Below are positions 8,585 to 17,122 of a stretch of 44,860 nt of DNA, piece after piece. The stretch is from Deltaproteobacteria bacterium (lineage in GTDB: Bacteria > Desulfobacterota > Desulfobacteria > Desulfobacterales > Desulfobacteraceae). Location of the stretch: assembly GCA_027858995.1 (NCBI GenBank), contig JAQIBP010000091.1:1-44860 (forward strand), in the 5' to 3' direction. The notes beneath the pieces were generated by a model that had not been told where the DNA came from, did no database searches, and saw only the letters and a list, made by a program, of their open reading frames with translations. Both the position numbers and the translations under genes were made by a program. Numbering within the stretch: position 1 is the stretch's first letter; each line of letters begins with the position of its first letter.

Positions 8585-10399
8585 ATGGGATGGCCTTTTA
8601 TATCAAATAATAAGAAAATTTTGTTCTTTATCCTTTTTTTAGGTGCTGCTATTCGTTTGTTGGGCCTTTGGCATGGTTATCCATACTCTTATTATCCTGA
8701 TGAAGCCCATTTTGTTAAACGTGCTTTATCTTTTGGTTCAGGAGATTTGAATCCTCACTGGTTTCATAAACCTGCCTTTTATATGTACATTTTATTTTTC
8801 GAATATGGTTTGTATTTCATTTTCGGAAAAATAATCGGTCTGTTTTCTTCTGTGAATGACTTCGCAGTATCATATATTCTAAATCCAGGCCCATTCTATA
8901 TGATCGGCCGATTGACCACCGCTTTATTTGGTGTTGGTTCAATATTATGCGTTTATATGGTTGGTGAAAAGCATTTCAAAAGAAAGTCTGGAATAGCTGC
9001 GGCAATTCTTCTTTGTGTAAGTTTTGGCCAGGTTGTTGCATGCCAAGATGTAAAGGCAGATATTCCTGCAAGTTTTTTTGCTATTTTGTCCATGTATTTC
9101 CTTTTGAATTATTTGGATACTCATAAAATTAGAGATATAGTATTAACATCTATTATTGCAGGGGTGGGAGCGGCAACAAAAATTTATCCCATTGTCATGC
9201 TTATACCCATTATGATATCCATTGTTTATATAAAACTAAACCAACCTATTGATGTTTTAACTAAAATTATAAAAAGCTCCACTCTTGTTTTTACATCAAT
9301 AATTGTATTTTACTCTGCATATTTTTTTTGTGCTCCTTTCAGCTTTATTGATCCCCTTGGGTTTTCGGACACATTTAGTCCTTTTATCAGGCTGATTAAA
9401 AGGATTATGCAAATTTTTTCGGGAACTGTTATTGAGAAACCTGATGATTTTATAGTAACCCGGACAGGTGTATTTGGTGGCTTCTTAGACTATTTTAAGA
9501 CGATGGTTGATCCCAGGGGATTGGGTCTTGTTATTTTTAGTTTATCATTTTTGGGAATTATATGGGTTTGTTTAAAAAATAATATCAAAATGATAATTTT
9601 TTTATTATTTCCAATATGCTTTTTATTCTTATCTGTTTTTACACAACCGGGTTATGCTGCACCCAGACATCAAATACCAGTTTATGTATTTTTTACAGTG
9701 TGTGGGGGGATGTTTGTCTCTTTATTGATAGAAAAATTCAAATCAAAGGAAAAATTAATTACCATTCTTTTTTTAATGTCCTTAATTTGGCCATTGTTAT
9801 TTATTATACAGCATGGAATTCAAATATCAAAAAGTGATACTAGGAATTTGGCCAAACAATGGATAGAAAAAAACATTAAACCTGAGAGCAAGCTTTTGAT
9901 GGATGAGAATGGTCCTCCAATTCTTTTTAATGAAAAAGCTTTGAAGAAATCCCTTAAAAAAATTGAAGTATATGATTCTAATGGTAAAGGGCAGTTTACT
10001 ACACATTACGATACTTATTTAAAATACCAGTTACTGGCTTCGAAAAAGGGACTTTCGTTCTATTTTGAAGAAATAAGGTTTCCATGGTGGCGTTCTTCAT
10101 ATACTAAATTGGAAATCAGCGTTATGAATACCGAATATGATAAAGATATGGCGAACCCTGTAAGACCTGTCGGTGTTAATAACTATGATTATTATGTCAA
10201 TAACAATTTTAATTATGCAGTAGTGGTGAGTAGTAGGTATAAACGGTTTTTTGATCCAAAACGATCAGTGAAAAAAAAATTTCCAATATTTCATGAATTC
10301 TATTCTGAATTGTTTAAAAGGGGAGAACTCATAAAAGAATTTATACCCTTAAAAGGCGAAAGTAACGGACCTGTTGTGAAAATTTTTAAAATAAGGTAA
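8585..10399 (+). CDS. GT39/ArnT-like membrane glycosyltransferase (GT-C fold)
   Basis: A 604-residue polytopic protein with about ten hydrophobic helices and a hydrophilic C-terminal domain of about 200 residues. After helix 1 comes Tyr-Tyr-Pro-Asp-Glu-Ala-His-Phe (residues ~37-44), the catalytic-loop Asp-Glu/His motif of the ArnT/PMT superfamily, then a His-Lys-Pro. Such enzymes take sugars from polyprenyl-phosphate donors on the periplasmic side. The next gene is a GtrB-like polyprenyl-phosphate sugar synthase only 8 bases away, giving a donor-maker and transferase pair. GGAG at 8574-8577 supports the start. The acceptor is unknown. Confidence 0.8.
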   Translation: MGWPFISNNKKILFFILFLGAAIRLLGLWHGYPYSYYPDEAHFVKRALSFGSGDLNPHWFHKPAFYMYILFFEYGLYFIFGKIIGLFSSVNDFAVSYILNPGPFYMIGRLTTALFGVGSILCVYMVGEKHFKRKSGIAAAILLCVSFGQVVACQDVKADIPASFFAILSMYFLLNYLDTHKIRDIVLTSIIAGVGAATKIYPIVMLIPIMISIVYIKLNQPIDVLTKIIKSSTLVFTSIIVFYSAYFFCAPFSFIDPLGFSDTFSPFIRLIKRIMQIFSGTVIEKPDDFIVTRTGVFGGFLDYFKTMVDPRGLGLVIFSLSFLGIIWVCLKNNIKMIIFLLFPICFLFLSVFTQPGYAAPRHQIPVYVFFTVCGGMFVSLLIEKFKSKEKLITILFLMSLIWPLLFIIQHGIQISKSDTRNLAKQWIEKNIKPESKLLMDENGPPILFNEKALKKSLKKIEVYDSNGKGQFTTHYDTYLKYQLLASKKGLSFYFEEIRFPWWRSSYTKLEISVMNTEYDKDMANPVRPVGVNNYDYYVNNNFNYAVVVSSRYKRFFDPKRSVKKKFPIFHEFYSELFKRGELIKEFIPLKGESNGPVVKIFKIR

Positions 10400-10406
10400 T
10401 TATCAA

Positions 10407-11348
10407 ATGTCAATTTATCTAAGTATAGTTATTCCGTTTTATAATGAAGAGGAGTCTGTACAGGCTTTAATAGATTCTGTAAAGAAAACTTGTGTCGGTT
10501 CTGAATATAGCTATGAGATTATACTGGTGGATGACGGTTCAAAAGATAACACTTGGTGTTTAATTGAAAATGCAGCACAGACAAGTCGGGAAACAACTGG
10601 AATCAGACTACGTAAAAATTGTGGTCAGACTGCTGCCATGGTGGCAGGAATATCATATTCAACCGGAGACATTATTGTGACAATGGATGGGGATCTGCAA
10701 AATGACCCTGCTGATATTCCAGCTCTTCTCGAGAAAATTGAACAGGGTTATGATATTGTAAGCGGATGGAGAAAATATAGGAAAGATCATTTTTCAAGAG
10801 TGCTGCCTTCCAGAATTGCCAATTGGATCATTTCCATAACAACTGGAGTACATCTTCATGATTATGGCTGTTCTTTAAAGGCTTATCGCGCAGATTGCAT
10901 AAAAACACTTGAAGCATATGGGGAGATGCATCGTTTTTTCCCCGCCGTGGCAAGTATGACAGGGGCAAGGGTTACTGAACTTCCTGTAAATCATTACCCA
11001 AGGAATTTCGGAGTTTCAAAATATGGGTTTGAAAGAGTTTTTAAGGTGCTGGCAGATATTGTATCAATCAACCTCATTATACGATTTTCATCTATGCCTC
11101 TTAAAGGGTTTTCAATATTTGCGTTGCCTTTTGTGTTGTTAGCTCTCTTTTCTTTTTTTACAGGGGGTGTGGCTTTTGTTTTTAACTGGACAGCTGGTAA
11201 AGCGGCGTTTTTTGGATTTATAGGGTTTTTTTCTTTTATGACAGCTGTACATTTATTAATTCTTGGGATGCTTGGGGAATTGATTGTAAATACCAGTGAC
11301 CTTTCATTTACAAAGATGCCTGAAATAACAAAGAAAAATCTTAATTGA
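10407..11348 (+). CDS. GtrB/DPM1-like GT2 polyprenyl-phosphate glycosyltransferase
   Basis: The 313-residue product has a GT-A domain (about residues 1-225) with Asp-Asp-Gly-Ser-Lys-Asp-Asn-Thr (~40-47) and the metal-binding Asp-Gly-Asp-Leu-Gln-Asn-Asp (94-100). Two C-terminal hydrophobic helices follow, as in GtrB. A His-Tyr-Pro-Arg-Asn-Phe-Gly-Val-Ser-Lys-Tyr stretch near residue 195 corresponds to the conserved H-x-x-R-x-x-G-x-S-K-Y. Enzymes of this type make undecaprenyl-phosphate sugars at the cytoplasmic face from NDP-sugars. All catalytic motifs look intact. It is followed after 12 bases by a paralogue lacking these motifs. Confidence 0.85.
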   Translation: MSIYLSIVIPFYNEEESVQALIDSVKKTCVGSEYSYEIILVDDGSKDNTWCLIENAAQTSRETTGIRLRKNCGQTAAMVAGISYSTGDIIVTMDGDLQNDPADIPALLEKIEQGYDIVSGWRKYRKDHFSRVLPSRIANWIISITTGVHLHDYGCSLKAYRADCIKTLEAYGEMHRFFPAVASMTGARVTELPVNHYPRNFGVSKYGFERVFKVLADIVSINLIIRFSSMPLKGFSIFALPFVLLALFSFFTGGVAFVFNWTAGKAAFFGFIGFFSFMTAVHLLILGMLGELIVNTSDLSFTKMPEITKKNLN

Positions 11349-11360
11349 TATGGGAGATTC

Positions 11361-12335
11361 ATGCAAAATACTGAAATGCAGATAAAATACTCTATAATAA
11401 TACTACTTGAAGAAGAAACAGGGGAAATTGACAGATTTGTCCGCCGAATTCATGAACTCTTTTCAAAAAAATATGAACCTTTTGAGGTAATTTTAATAGC
11501 CAATGGAACTGAAGGTTTTTTTAAGAATCAATTTGATGAAATAAAAAATGAATTCAGCAATATTCAAATTTATACGCTTTATAGAAAAAACACACAGGCT
11601 GTATGTATGAAAGCGGCTTTAAAAGAATCAAAAGGGGATATCATAATTGCCTGCGGCTCCTATCAGCAGATAACAATGGAAAGCCTTGGTCAGGCAATAG
11701 ACAGCCTTGATACTCAGATAGATCTGATACTGCCCTGCAGAAAAAAACGGGTTGACCCTGTTTTTAATCAGTTTCAATCCAGTTTTTTTAACCTTTTGGT
11801 TAGAAAAATAACAGCGCATCGTTTTAATGATTTGAGCTGTACTGTCCGGATTGTAAGAAGAGAAGTTATGGAGAGTATTGATTTTTATGGTAATATGTAT
11901 CGGTTTTTACCTGTAGTAGCAGCACAGAAAGGTTTTAAATATAAAGAAATAGATGCTGATCATTTTAAAGAGTTGGGTAAAACGGGTTTTTACAAACTAT
12001 CAGAATACCTAATGAGGCTTCTTGATATTTTTTCATTACTTTTTCTTGTTCACTATACCAAAAAGCCTTTCCGGTTTTTCAGTACAATTGGAATCTTTTT
12101 TTTCAGTCTTGGTTTATCCTTTATTGGGTATGTTCTTTTTGATAAAATTTTCTCTGATGCTTATGTTGGAAATAATTTTATTTTAATTACAGGCTTTATT
12201 CTTTTTGCGGTTGGGGTGCAGTCTTCAGGCGCCGGTCTTCTTGGAGAAATTATTACCTTTGCCCATGGAAGAAAAAACAAAGAATACACTGTTGACAAAG
12301 TTATATCCCATTCATTTAAAGAAAAAGAGATATGA
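11361..12335 (+). CDS. Degenerate GtrB-like GT2 paralogue, predicted catalytically inactive
   Basis: This 324-residue protein aligns along its whole length with the preceding GtrB-like protein, including the region around Tyr-Gly-Asn-Met-Tyr-Arg-Phe-Leu-Pro and two C-terminal helices. The key motifs are gone: the Asp-Asp-Gly-Ser position reads Ala-Asn-Gly-Thr (~44-47), the DxD segment reads Cys-Gly-Ser-Tyr-Gln-Gln (~98-103), and the late His-x-x-Arg-x-x-Gly-x-Ser-Lys-Tyr loop is altered to Lys-Thr-Gly-Phe-Tyr. The frame is long and uninterrupted with a GGGAG site at 11352-11356, so it is not an ordinary decaying pseudogene. It may act as a regulatory or scaffolding partner of its neighbour. 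That role is an inference. Confidence 0.75.
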   Translation: MQNTEMQIKYSIIILLEEETGEIDRFVRRIHELFSKKYEPFEVILIANGTEGFFKNQFDEIKNEFSNIQIYTLYRKNTQAVCMKAALKESKGDIIIACGSYQQITMESLGQAIDSLDTQIDLILPCRKKRVDPVFNQFQSSFFNLLVRKITAHRFNDLSCTVRIVRREVMESIDFYGNMYRFLPVVAAQKGFKYKEIDADHFKELGKTGFYKLSEYLMRLLDIFSLLFLVHYTKKPFRFFSTIGIFFFSLGLSFIGYVLFDKIFSDAYVGNNFILITGFILFAVGVQSSGAGLLGEIITFAHGRKNKEYTVDKVISHSFKEKEI

Positions 12336-12470
12336 ACGAATATGGAGCGGAGTAAAATTTTTAGAAGAAGAAATGAAGACTGAAGACTGAAAATTTGCGT
12401 ATATAATTTATAGCTTTAGTAAGAAATTTTTCGTAGACCTGAATTTAAATTCAACAAGGATAAAAATAGT

Positions 12471-13526
12471 ATGGGCATAATTTTTTCAATTATTTTGTTA
12501 TTTGCAGTTATACATTTTTTGTATATTTTTATATGCATAATATTGCCTGAAGGTAAGGAAAATCCAGAAATTCAAGGAGAGAACTATTCGATAGAACATA
12601 TTATATGTTTCCATAATGAATCTAAATTTATAAAACAAAAATTGGAAAATTGTTATAGATTAAAGCATAAAAAGATTCATTTTACTTTTATCAATGATAA
12701 TTCTACCGATGACACATTGGATCTTTTACAAAAATATTCAAAAAATAAAAAAAATATAACTATAATTGATAACAAACAAAATATTGGGAAAAATCAATCT
12801 CAGATTAAGGCGGTAAATAAAAGCGAATCTGATCTGTTGCTATTTACAGATTCAAACGTTTTTCTTGAAGAGGATGCTATAAGCGAACTAGTAGGTTCTT
12901 TTAGTAGTAGTGTTGGTGGCCTTACCGGCAACGTAACAATTAAAACCGAGCAAAAGAAGGTAGAATTTTCCGGTAAATATTGGAATTTAGAGAAAAAAAT
13001 CAAACGGTTCCAATCTCTATTTGGCTCTGTGATTGGTTTTGATGGAGGGTTCTATTGTGTTAAAAGACAGTGTTATAACCTTAAAAGAGAGAATGAACTA
13101 AGTGACTTAGAGACTGCTTTTTTAATTTTTGAGCAACAAAAACAGGTTCTATATATCTCTAACGCAGTTGCATCTGAATTAGAACATCGTAATATAAAAA
13201 GTTCATTCAAGGCCAGAATTCGGGCTTCCAATAGAGTTTTCTGGAGCTTTAAAAGAATTTTTAAATATGCTAATAAACTCAATTACGGAGTTCTTTTTCA
13301 TTTTTTCTGTCACAAGCTTTCAAGATATCTTTTTGTTATTTTATTTGTAATGTTCTCTCCTTTAATGGTCATCCAGATAATTAAGGTATCACCATTGTTA
13401 TTGTTAGTTATATTTATACCAGTTGTTTTTAGAATTCTAAACGAATGTTTTGCATTATTTATAGGAGGGTTAATAGCTTTGAGTGGTAAAGAGTATATTA
13501 CTTGGTCAGAGAAAAAAGCAAAATAA
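12471..13526 (+). CDS. Membrane-anchored GT2 glycosyltransferase
   Basis: An N-terminal hydrophobic helix (residues 2-25) is followed by a GT-A domain starting His-Ile-Ile-Cys-Phe-His-Asn-Glu-Ser. It has Asn-Asp-Asn-Ser-Thr-Asp-Asp-Thr (~79-86), Thr-Asp-Ser-Asn (~124-127, DxD-like) and an acidic Leu-Ser-Asp-Leu-Glu segment (~212). An Arg-Ala-Ser-Asn-Arg-x-x-x-Ser-Phe stretch (~251) sits where processive enzymes carry QxxRW. Two or three C-terminal helices close the protein, which has 351 residues. The layout resembles ICA/HAS-like membrane GT2 enzymes. AAGGA stands upstream of the ATG. It may add a sugar to a lipid-linked acceptor or extend a chain; sequence alone does not decide. Confidence 0.75.
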   Translation: MGIIFSIILLFAVIHFLYIFICIILPEGKENPEIQGENYSIEHIICFHNESKFIKQKLENCYRLKHKKIHFTFINDNSTDDTLDLLQKYSKNKKNITIIDNKQNIGKNQSQIKAVNKSESDLLLFTDSNVFLEEDAISELVGSFSSSVGGLTGNVTIKTEQKKVEFSGKYWNLEKKIKRFQSLFGSVIGFDGGFYCVKRQCYNLKRENELSDLETAFLIFEQQKQVLYISNAVASELEHRNIKSSFKARIRASNRVFWSFKRIFKYANKLNYGVLFHFFCHKLSRYLFVILFVMFSPLMVIQIIKVSPLLLLVIFIPVVFRILNECFALFIGGLIALSGKEYITWSEKKAK

Positions 13527-13559
13527 TATTTTTGGAAACTTTAAAAGAGAGGAGCATAG

Positions 13560-14588
13560 GTGAGAGGATCCGGAATAGTTAAGAATATATTATTATATTC
13601 TGGTGTGATGAAAATTTTTCATAAATTTTCCATAAAAAATTGTGTTGCTATTTTACGATATCATTCAATTTGTAACCCTGAAGAGAGTTTTTATGCATTT
13701 CCATCTATTTGTATCAGGCCAGATGTTTTTGAAGATCAGATAAATTATTTATCTAAAAATTTTAATATTATCTCGCTGGATGTATTTATTGAAACCCTTA
13801 AAAACAAGCAGGATCTTCCTCACAAAGCACTTATTTTGACTTTTGATGATGGGTATGAAGATAATTATTATGCATATAAAATACTGAATAAATACAATGT
13901 TACAGGTACTTTTTATATAGCTGCAGAGTGTGTTGACAATTTTTCAACTCTCTGGTTGTTTGAAGTATTTTTTTTAATCAATAACACTTCAGCTGATTCT
14001 TTAAAGATAAATTTCAAAAACACTTCAGTTGAATTCCAATTAAAATCTCCAGATAATAAAAAAAAATGTATAAGAAAAATTGTAGAAATCATCAAATCAA
14101 ATGATCTTGCTACAAGAGAAATAATTAGAGAACAATTGCATCATTTACTAAAAGATGTGAATAACTTTCAGGCAATGAGTAAAAAAGTAATGCTTACCTG
14201 GGAACAGGTCAGAGAGATGAAGAATAATGGTATGACAATTGGCGGGCATACCATGACACATATTAACCTGCCAAACGCAAAGGCTGAGGATGCTCGCCAG
14301 GAAATTATTGATTGTAAAGAATTAATCGAAAATAAAATAGGGTCAAAAGTCAATCATTTTTCATATCCAAATGGTGGAAATTATGATTACTATAATGACT
14401 CAATAAAGCAAATGGTCATTGATGCAGGTTTTCTAACTTCAACAACATCTAATAATGGGATGGCTGACTTACTTAGTGATCCATTTGAGCTGAACAGGAT
14501 AAGAGTCACGTCAAATCTTGCTGAAATCATATATCAGATAAAAGTTGAACCATTTATGGATCGCCTGCAAGGAAAATTTAATTCATGA
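13560..14588 (+). CDS. Polysaccharide deacetylase (CE4/NodB homology)
   Basis: The 342-residue product carries the NodB motifs: Thr-Phe-Asp-Asp-Gly-Tyr (catalytic and metal Asp, ~residues 95-99), the metal-binding His-x3-His in Gly-Gly-His-Thr-Met-Thr-His, and a Phe-Ser-Tyr-Pro-Asn-Gly-Gly motif 3. An insert of about 70 residues lies between motifs 1 and 2. The start is a GTG preceded by an AGAGGAG purine run. The stop overlaps the next ATG as ATGA. No clear signal peptide is seen, so it may act on lipid-linked or nucleotide-activated sugars in the cytoplasm or at the membrane. CE4 enzymes are regular members of exosortase-A-type loci. Confidence 0.85.
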   Translation: MRGSGIVKNILLYSGVMKIFHKFSIKNCVAILRYHSICNPEESFYAFPSICIRPDVFEDQINYLSKNFNIISLDVFIETLKNKQDLPHKALILTFDDGYEDNYYAYKILNKYNVTGTFYIAAECVDNFSTLWLFEVFFLINNTSADSLKINFKNTSVEFQLKSPDNKKKCIRKIVEIIKSNDLATREIIREQLHHLLKDVNNFQAMSKKVMLTWEQVREMKNNGMTIGGHTMTHINLPNAKAEDARQEIIDCKELIENKIGSKVNHFSYPNGGNYDYYNDSIKQMVIDAGFLTSTTSNNGMADLLSDPFELNRIRVTSNLAEIIYQIKVEPFMDRLQGKFNS

Positions 14589-15637
14589 CCATCAGCATTA
14601 TTGAATCCGATGTCGAAGCTGATATCGACACTTTTCGTTCTCTTCTAAATAGAAATAGAGAGAAAACCGTAGATAATGACAGATTTAATTGGTTATATCT
14701 AAACAATCCCCATGGTAAAGCAAAAGTATGGTGTGCTGTTGATGAACAGTCTGGGAAGACAATCGCATTTACCTGCGCTCTACCTCGTTTAATGAAGATT
14801 AACGGTTCTGATCTGTTATGCTGGAATTGTGGTGATTTTTCAGTCGATAAGAAATTCAGAACCCTGGGGGTAGCGCTGAAATTAAGGAGGGCTGCAAAAA
14901 ATGATGTTGACCAGGGTGTTGTTAATTTTCTATATGCACATCCCAATAATAAAATGGAAGTAATTCATAAAAGAGTCGGACATTTTTGTATTGGTAAAAT
15001 GCAGAGATATGTCAAGCTGATCCGCGTTAATTCGTTGATCCAAAAAAAAATTGGAAGTAGAATTTTAACAGACTTTTTTAGTTTTTTTTTAAATCCAGCA
15101 TTATCAAGTTTTGATTTTTTCATGTTTAAAAAAGAAAAACAATTTCAAAAGGAATGGGTATCAGGTAAAAAATTTGATCAATCTTATGATGATCTGTTCA
15201 AAAAGGTATCACCAAATTATAAAATAATTGGTGATAGAAGTTCTAAATATTTGAACTGGAGATATCACAACAACCCCTTATATAAAACAAAAAGAATCAC
15301 AATACGTAAAAACAATGAACTTCTTGGTTTTATAGTTTTTTATGTTAAAAATGATATAGCTGTTTTTAAAGATATGCTGGTGATGCCCGATAAGCGAATA
15401 TTAAATTCAATAGTTGGATTCTGGATCAAAGAGTTACGGAAAAAGAAAATTAACCAGATTTCAGCAAATTTTATGGATAAAAATCCAATACTTGATTTTT
15501 TTAAAAATCATGGATTTTATTTTAGACCGGAAGAGGAATCTTCAGTATATGTGTATGCAAATAAAAACAATGAAAGCTATTCTCAATGGATTGATGGTGA
15601 TAACTGGTATATGACTGTCGGAGACAGAGATGTATAA
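14585..15637 (+). CDS. GNAT-like acyltransferase, exopolysaccharide-associated
   Basis: The 350-residue protein looks like a two-part GNAT or FemAB-like acyltransferase. The N-terminal half (about 1-150) has a GNAT-type core with Val-Asp-Lys-Lys-Phe-Arg-Thr-Leu-Gly-Val-Ala-Leu-Lys (~82-94), matching the acyl-CoA-binding R/Q-x-x-G-x-G/A loop only loosely. A second, similar fold may occupy about 200-340. It begins inside the deacetylase stop and lies 14 bases before the acyl carrier protein start. The position suggests it may move an acyl group made by the carrier protein and ligase downstream. The assignment to GNAT rather than FemAB is moderate. Confidence 0.6.
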   Translation: MTISIIESDVEADIDTFRSLLNRNREKTVDNDRFNWLYLNNPHGKAKVWCAVDEQSGKTIAFTCALPRLMKINGSDLLCWNCGDFSVDKKFRTLGVALKLRRAAKNDVDQGVVNFLYAHPNNKMEVIHKRVGHFCIGKMQRYVKLIRVNSLIQKKIGSRILTDFFSFFLNPALSSFDFFMFKKEKQFQKEWVSGKKFDQSYDDLFKKVSPNYKIIGDRSSKYLNWRYHNNPLYKTKRITIRKNNELLGFIVFYVKNDIAVFKDMLVMPDKRILNSIVGFWIKELRKKKINQISANFMDKNPILDFFKNHGFYFRPEEESSVYVYANKNNESYSQWIDGDNWYMTVGDRDV

Positions 15638-15651
15638 AAATGGAGGTATTT

Positions 15652-15894
15652 ATGTCAGCAATGCAAGAGATTAAAACTTTTTTTTTAAACAACAAATGTA
15701 TTGATACCAGTAACGATTTAGATGAATCAGACTCATTATTGGAAAACGGGATTATTGATTCAGTTGGGATGCTGGAATTAGTAGATTATCTTGAGGAAAA
15801 ATTTTCAATACAAATTGATGAGGATGATTTAATGCCGGAGAATTTTGACTCATTAACTGCGATAAATGATTATGTCAGCAGTAAAATCAAATAA
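15652..15894 (+). CDS. Acyl carrier protein
   Basis: This acidic 80-residue protein has the carrier-protein four-helix pattern and the phosphopantetheine attachment motif Gly-Ile-Ile-Asp-Ser with Ser37. The frame also has an ATG at 15640, but GGAGG at 15642-15646, 5 bases before the ATG at 15652, fixes the likely start. Together with the AMP-forming ligase two genes on, it resembles a discrete acyl or aminoacyl carrier system (compare DltA/DltC logic) more than the housekeeping fatty-acid ACP, which lies in fab operons. Its C-terminal codons overlap the start of the LarA-like gene. Confidence 0.9.
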   Translation: MSAMQEIKTFFLNNKCIDTSNDLDESDSLLENGIIDSVGMLELVDYLEEKFSIQIDEDDLMPENFDSLTAINDYVSSKIK

Positions 15895-17122
15895 GTTGAA
15901 ATCTTATCATATCCCCTGGGGTGCCTGGTATGGTGATGAATCTTTGAAGATTGATTTTCCGGTATCCTGGGAAGTTGATAAAATGCAGATTGTTGATGCT
16001 CCAGGGTTACAACAGGATAAAATTATAGATTTATTGAATAAGCCATATGGCAAGGGTAGATTAAAAGATTTAGTCAAAAATAAAAAGAAAATTGTCATTG
16101 CCGTTGAGGATATTACAAGGCCGGTTCATCTTGAATTAGTATTGTTGCAAATTGTCAATGACTTACTAAAAGTCGGCATTGAAAAGGAGCAAATCACATT
16201 CTTAATATGTAATGGTGCCCATGCACCAATGCTTAATTCCGACATTAGAAAAAAAATCGGTTTGGAAATATTAAAAAATTTCATTATACACAACCATAAT
16301 CCCTATGATAATCTATCAGATACAGGGATTATTCTTGGTAAAACTCCTGTCAGAGTGAACCGTTATTTCCATGAGGCAGATTTCAGAATCATTGTTGGAA
16401 GCATCATTCCCCACAGTTTTGCTGGTTTTAGTTCAGGTGCTAAACTTGTCTTGCCCGGTCTGGCGGATATTGCAACCCTTGAAAGAAGTCATAAATATGT
16501 GATGATGGGGTTTCGAGGAGGAGTTAATGATGTAGAAACCAATAAATTCAGATCGGAAATAGAAGATGTGGTCTCTAAAATTGGCATAGACTTTTTTATA
16601 GGTGTAGTCCCAAACTCCAAGAGAGAACCAGCTGGTGTTTTTGCTGGTGATTTGATTAAAGCGCATAGAGAAGGTGTCAGCTTTGCCAGAAAAATATTTC
16701 GCACTTATGTTGAAAATCAATCTGATGTAGCAGTTCTTAATGCCTACCCAAAGGATTCTGAATTACTGCAGGCCGATTCAGCGTTAACACCTTTAAAAAC
16801 TATCCCCACTGAAATTGTCGGAGAAAAAGGGGTGTATATCATATGCACGAAATGTTCCAACGGTTTTGGATATCATTCTCTGTTTGGTCCTGGAATGCGA
16901 TTGACAAGAAAACCAATTAAAAAAGGTTTCCTAAAAGGAAGAGATTTAATCATCTTCTCACCTAATGTAAATCAGGCCGAGTTTAAAATGTTATACTGGG
17001 AAGGGTACTATTTTGCTGACACATGGGAATCAGTTCTATCTTATTTAAAAGAAAAATATCCAGCACAATGTAAAATTTCAATTTATCCTAACGCTCCCTT
17101 ACAACTACTGGAAGGTATTTAA
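15866..17122 (+). CDS. LarA-type nickel-dependent racemase family protein
   Basis: The 418-residue product belongs to the lactate racemase (LarA/DUF2088) family. It has Glu-Asp-Ile-Thr-Arg-Pro (~80), Asn-Gly-Ala-His-Ala-Pro (His119) and the signature I-P-H-S-F-A-G-F-S-S-G-A-K-x-V-L-P-G. In Lactiplantibacillus LarA the nickel-pincer cofactor is held by Lys184 and His200, with His108 and His174 in catalysis. Here His183, Lys193 and His209 keep exactly those spacings (10 and 26 residues). An active nickel-pincer enzyme is therefore likely, though the substrate need not be lactate. The start is the ATG at 15866 or 15872, inside the ACP gene. No larB, larC or larE is in the window. Confidence 0.85.
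   Translation: MIMSAVKSNKLKSYHIPWGAWYGDESLKIDFPVSWEVDKMQIVDAPGLQQDKIIDLLNKPYGKGRLKDLVKNKKKIVIAVEDITRPVHLELVLLQIVNDLLKVGIEKEQITFLICNGAHAPMLNSDIRKKIGLEILKNFIIHNHNPYDNLSDTGIILGKTPVRVNRYFHEADFRIIVGSIIPHSFAGFSSGAKLVLPGLADIATLERSHKYVMMGFRGGVNDVETNKFRSEIEDVVSKIGIDFFIGVVPNSKREPAGVFAGDLIKAHREGVSFARKIFRTYVENQSDVAVLNAYPKDSELLQADSALTPLKTIPTEIVGEKGVYIICTKCSNGFGYHSLFGPGMRLTRKPIKKGFLKGRDLIIFSPNVNQAEFKMLYWEGYYFADTWESVLSYLKEKYPAQCKISIYPNAPLQLLEGI

Noticed and set aside
10994-11362. 122-codon minus-strand frame antisense to the GtrB-like gene
   Set aside because: It mirrors the well-supported GT2 coding frame, has no family match and no suitable ribosome site.
14578-14946. 122-codon minus-strand frame opposite the GNAT-like gene
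   Set aside because: It is a shadow of the + strand gene, which has overlap with its neighbours and good coding character.
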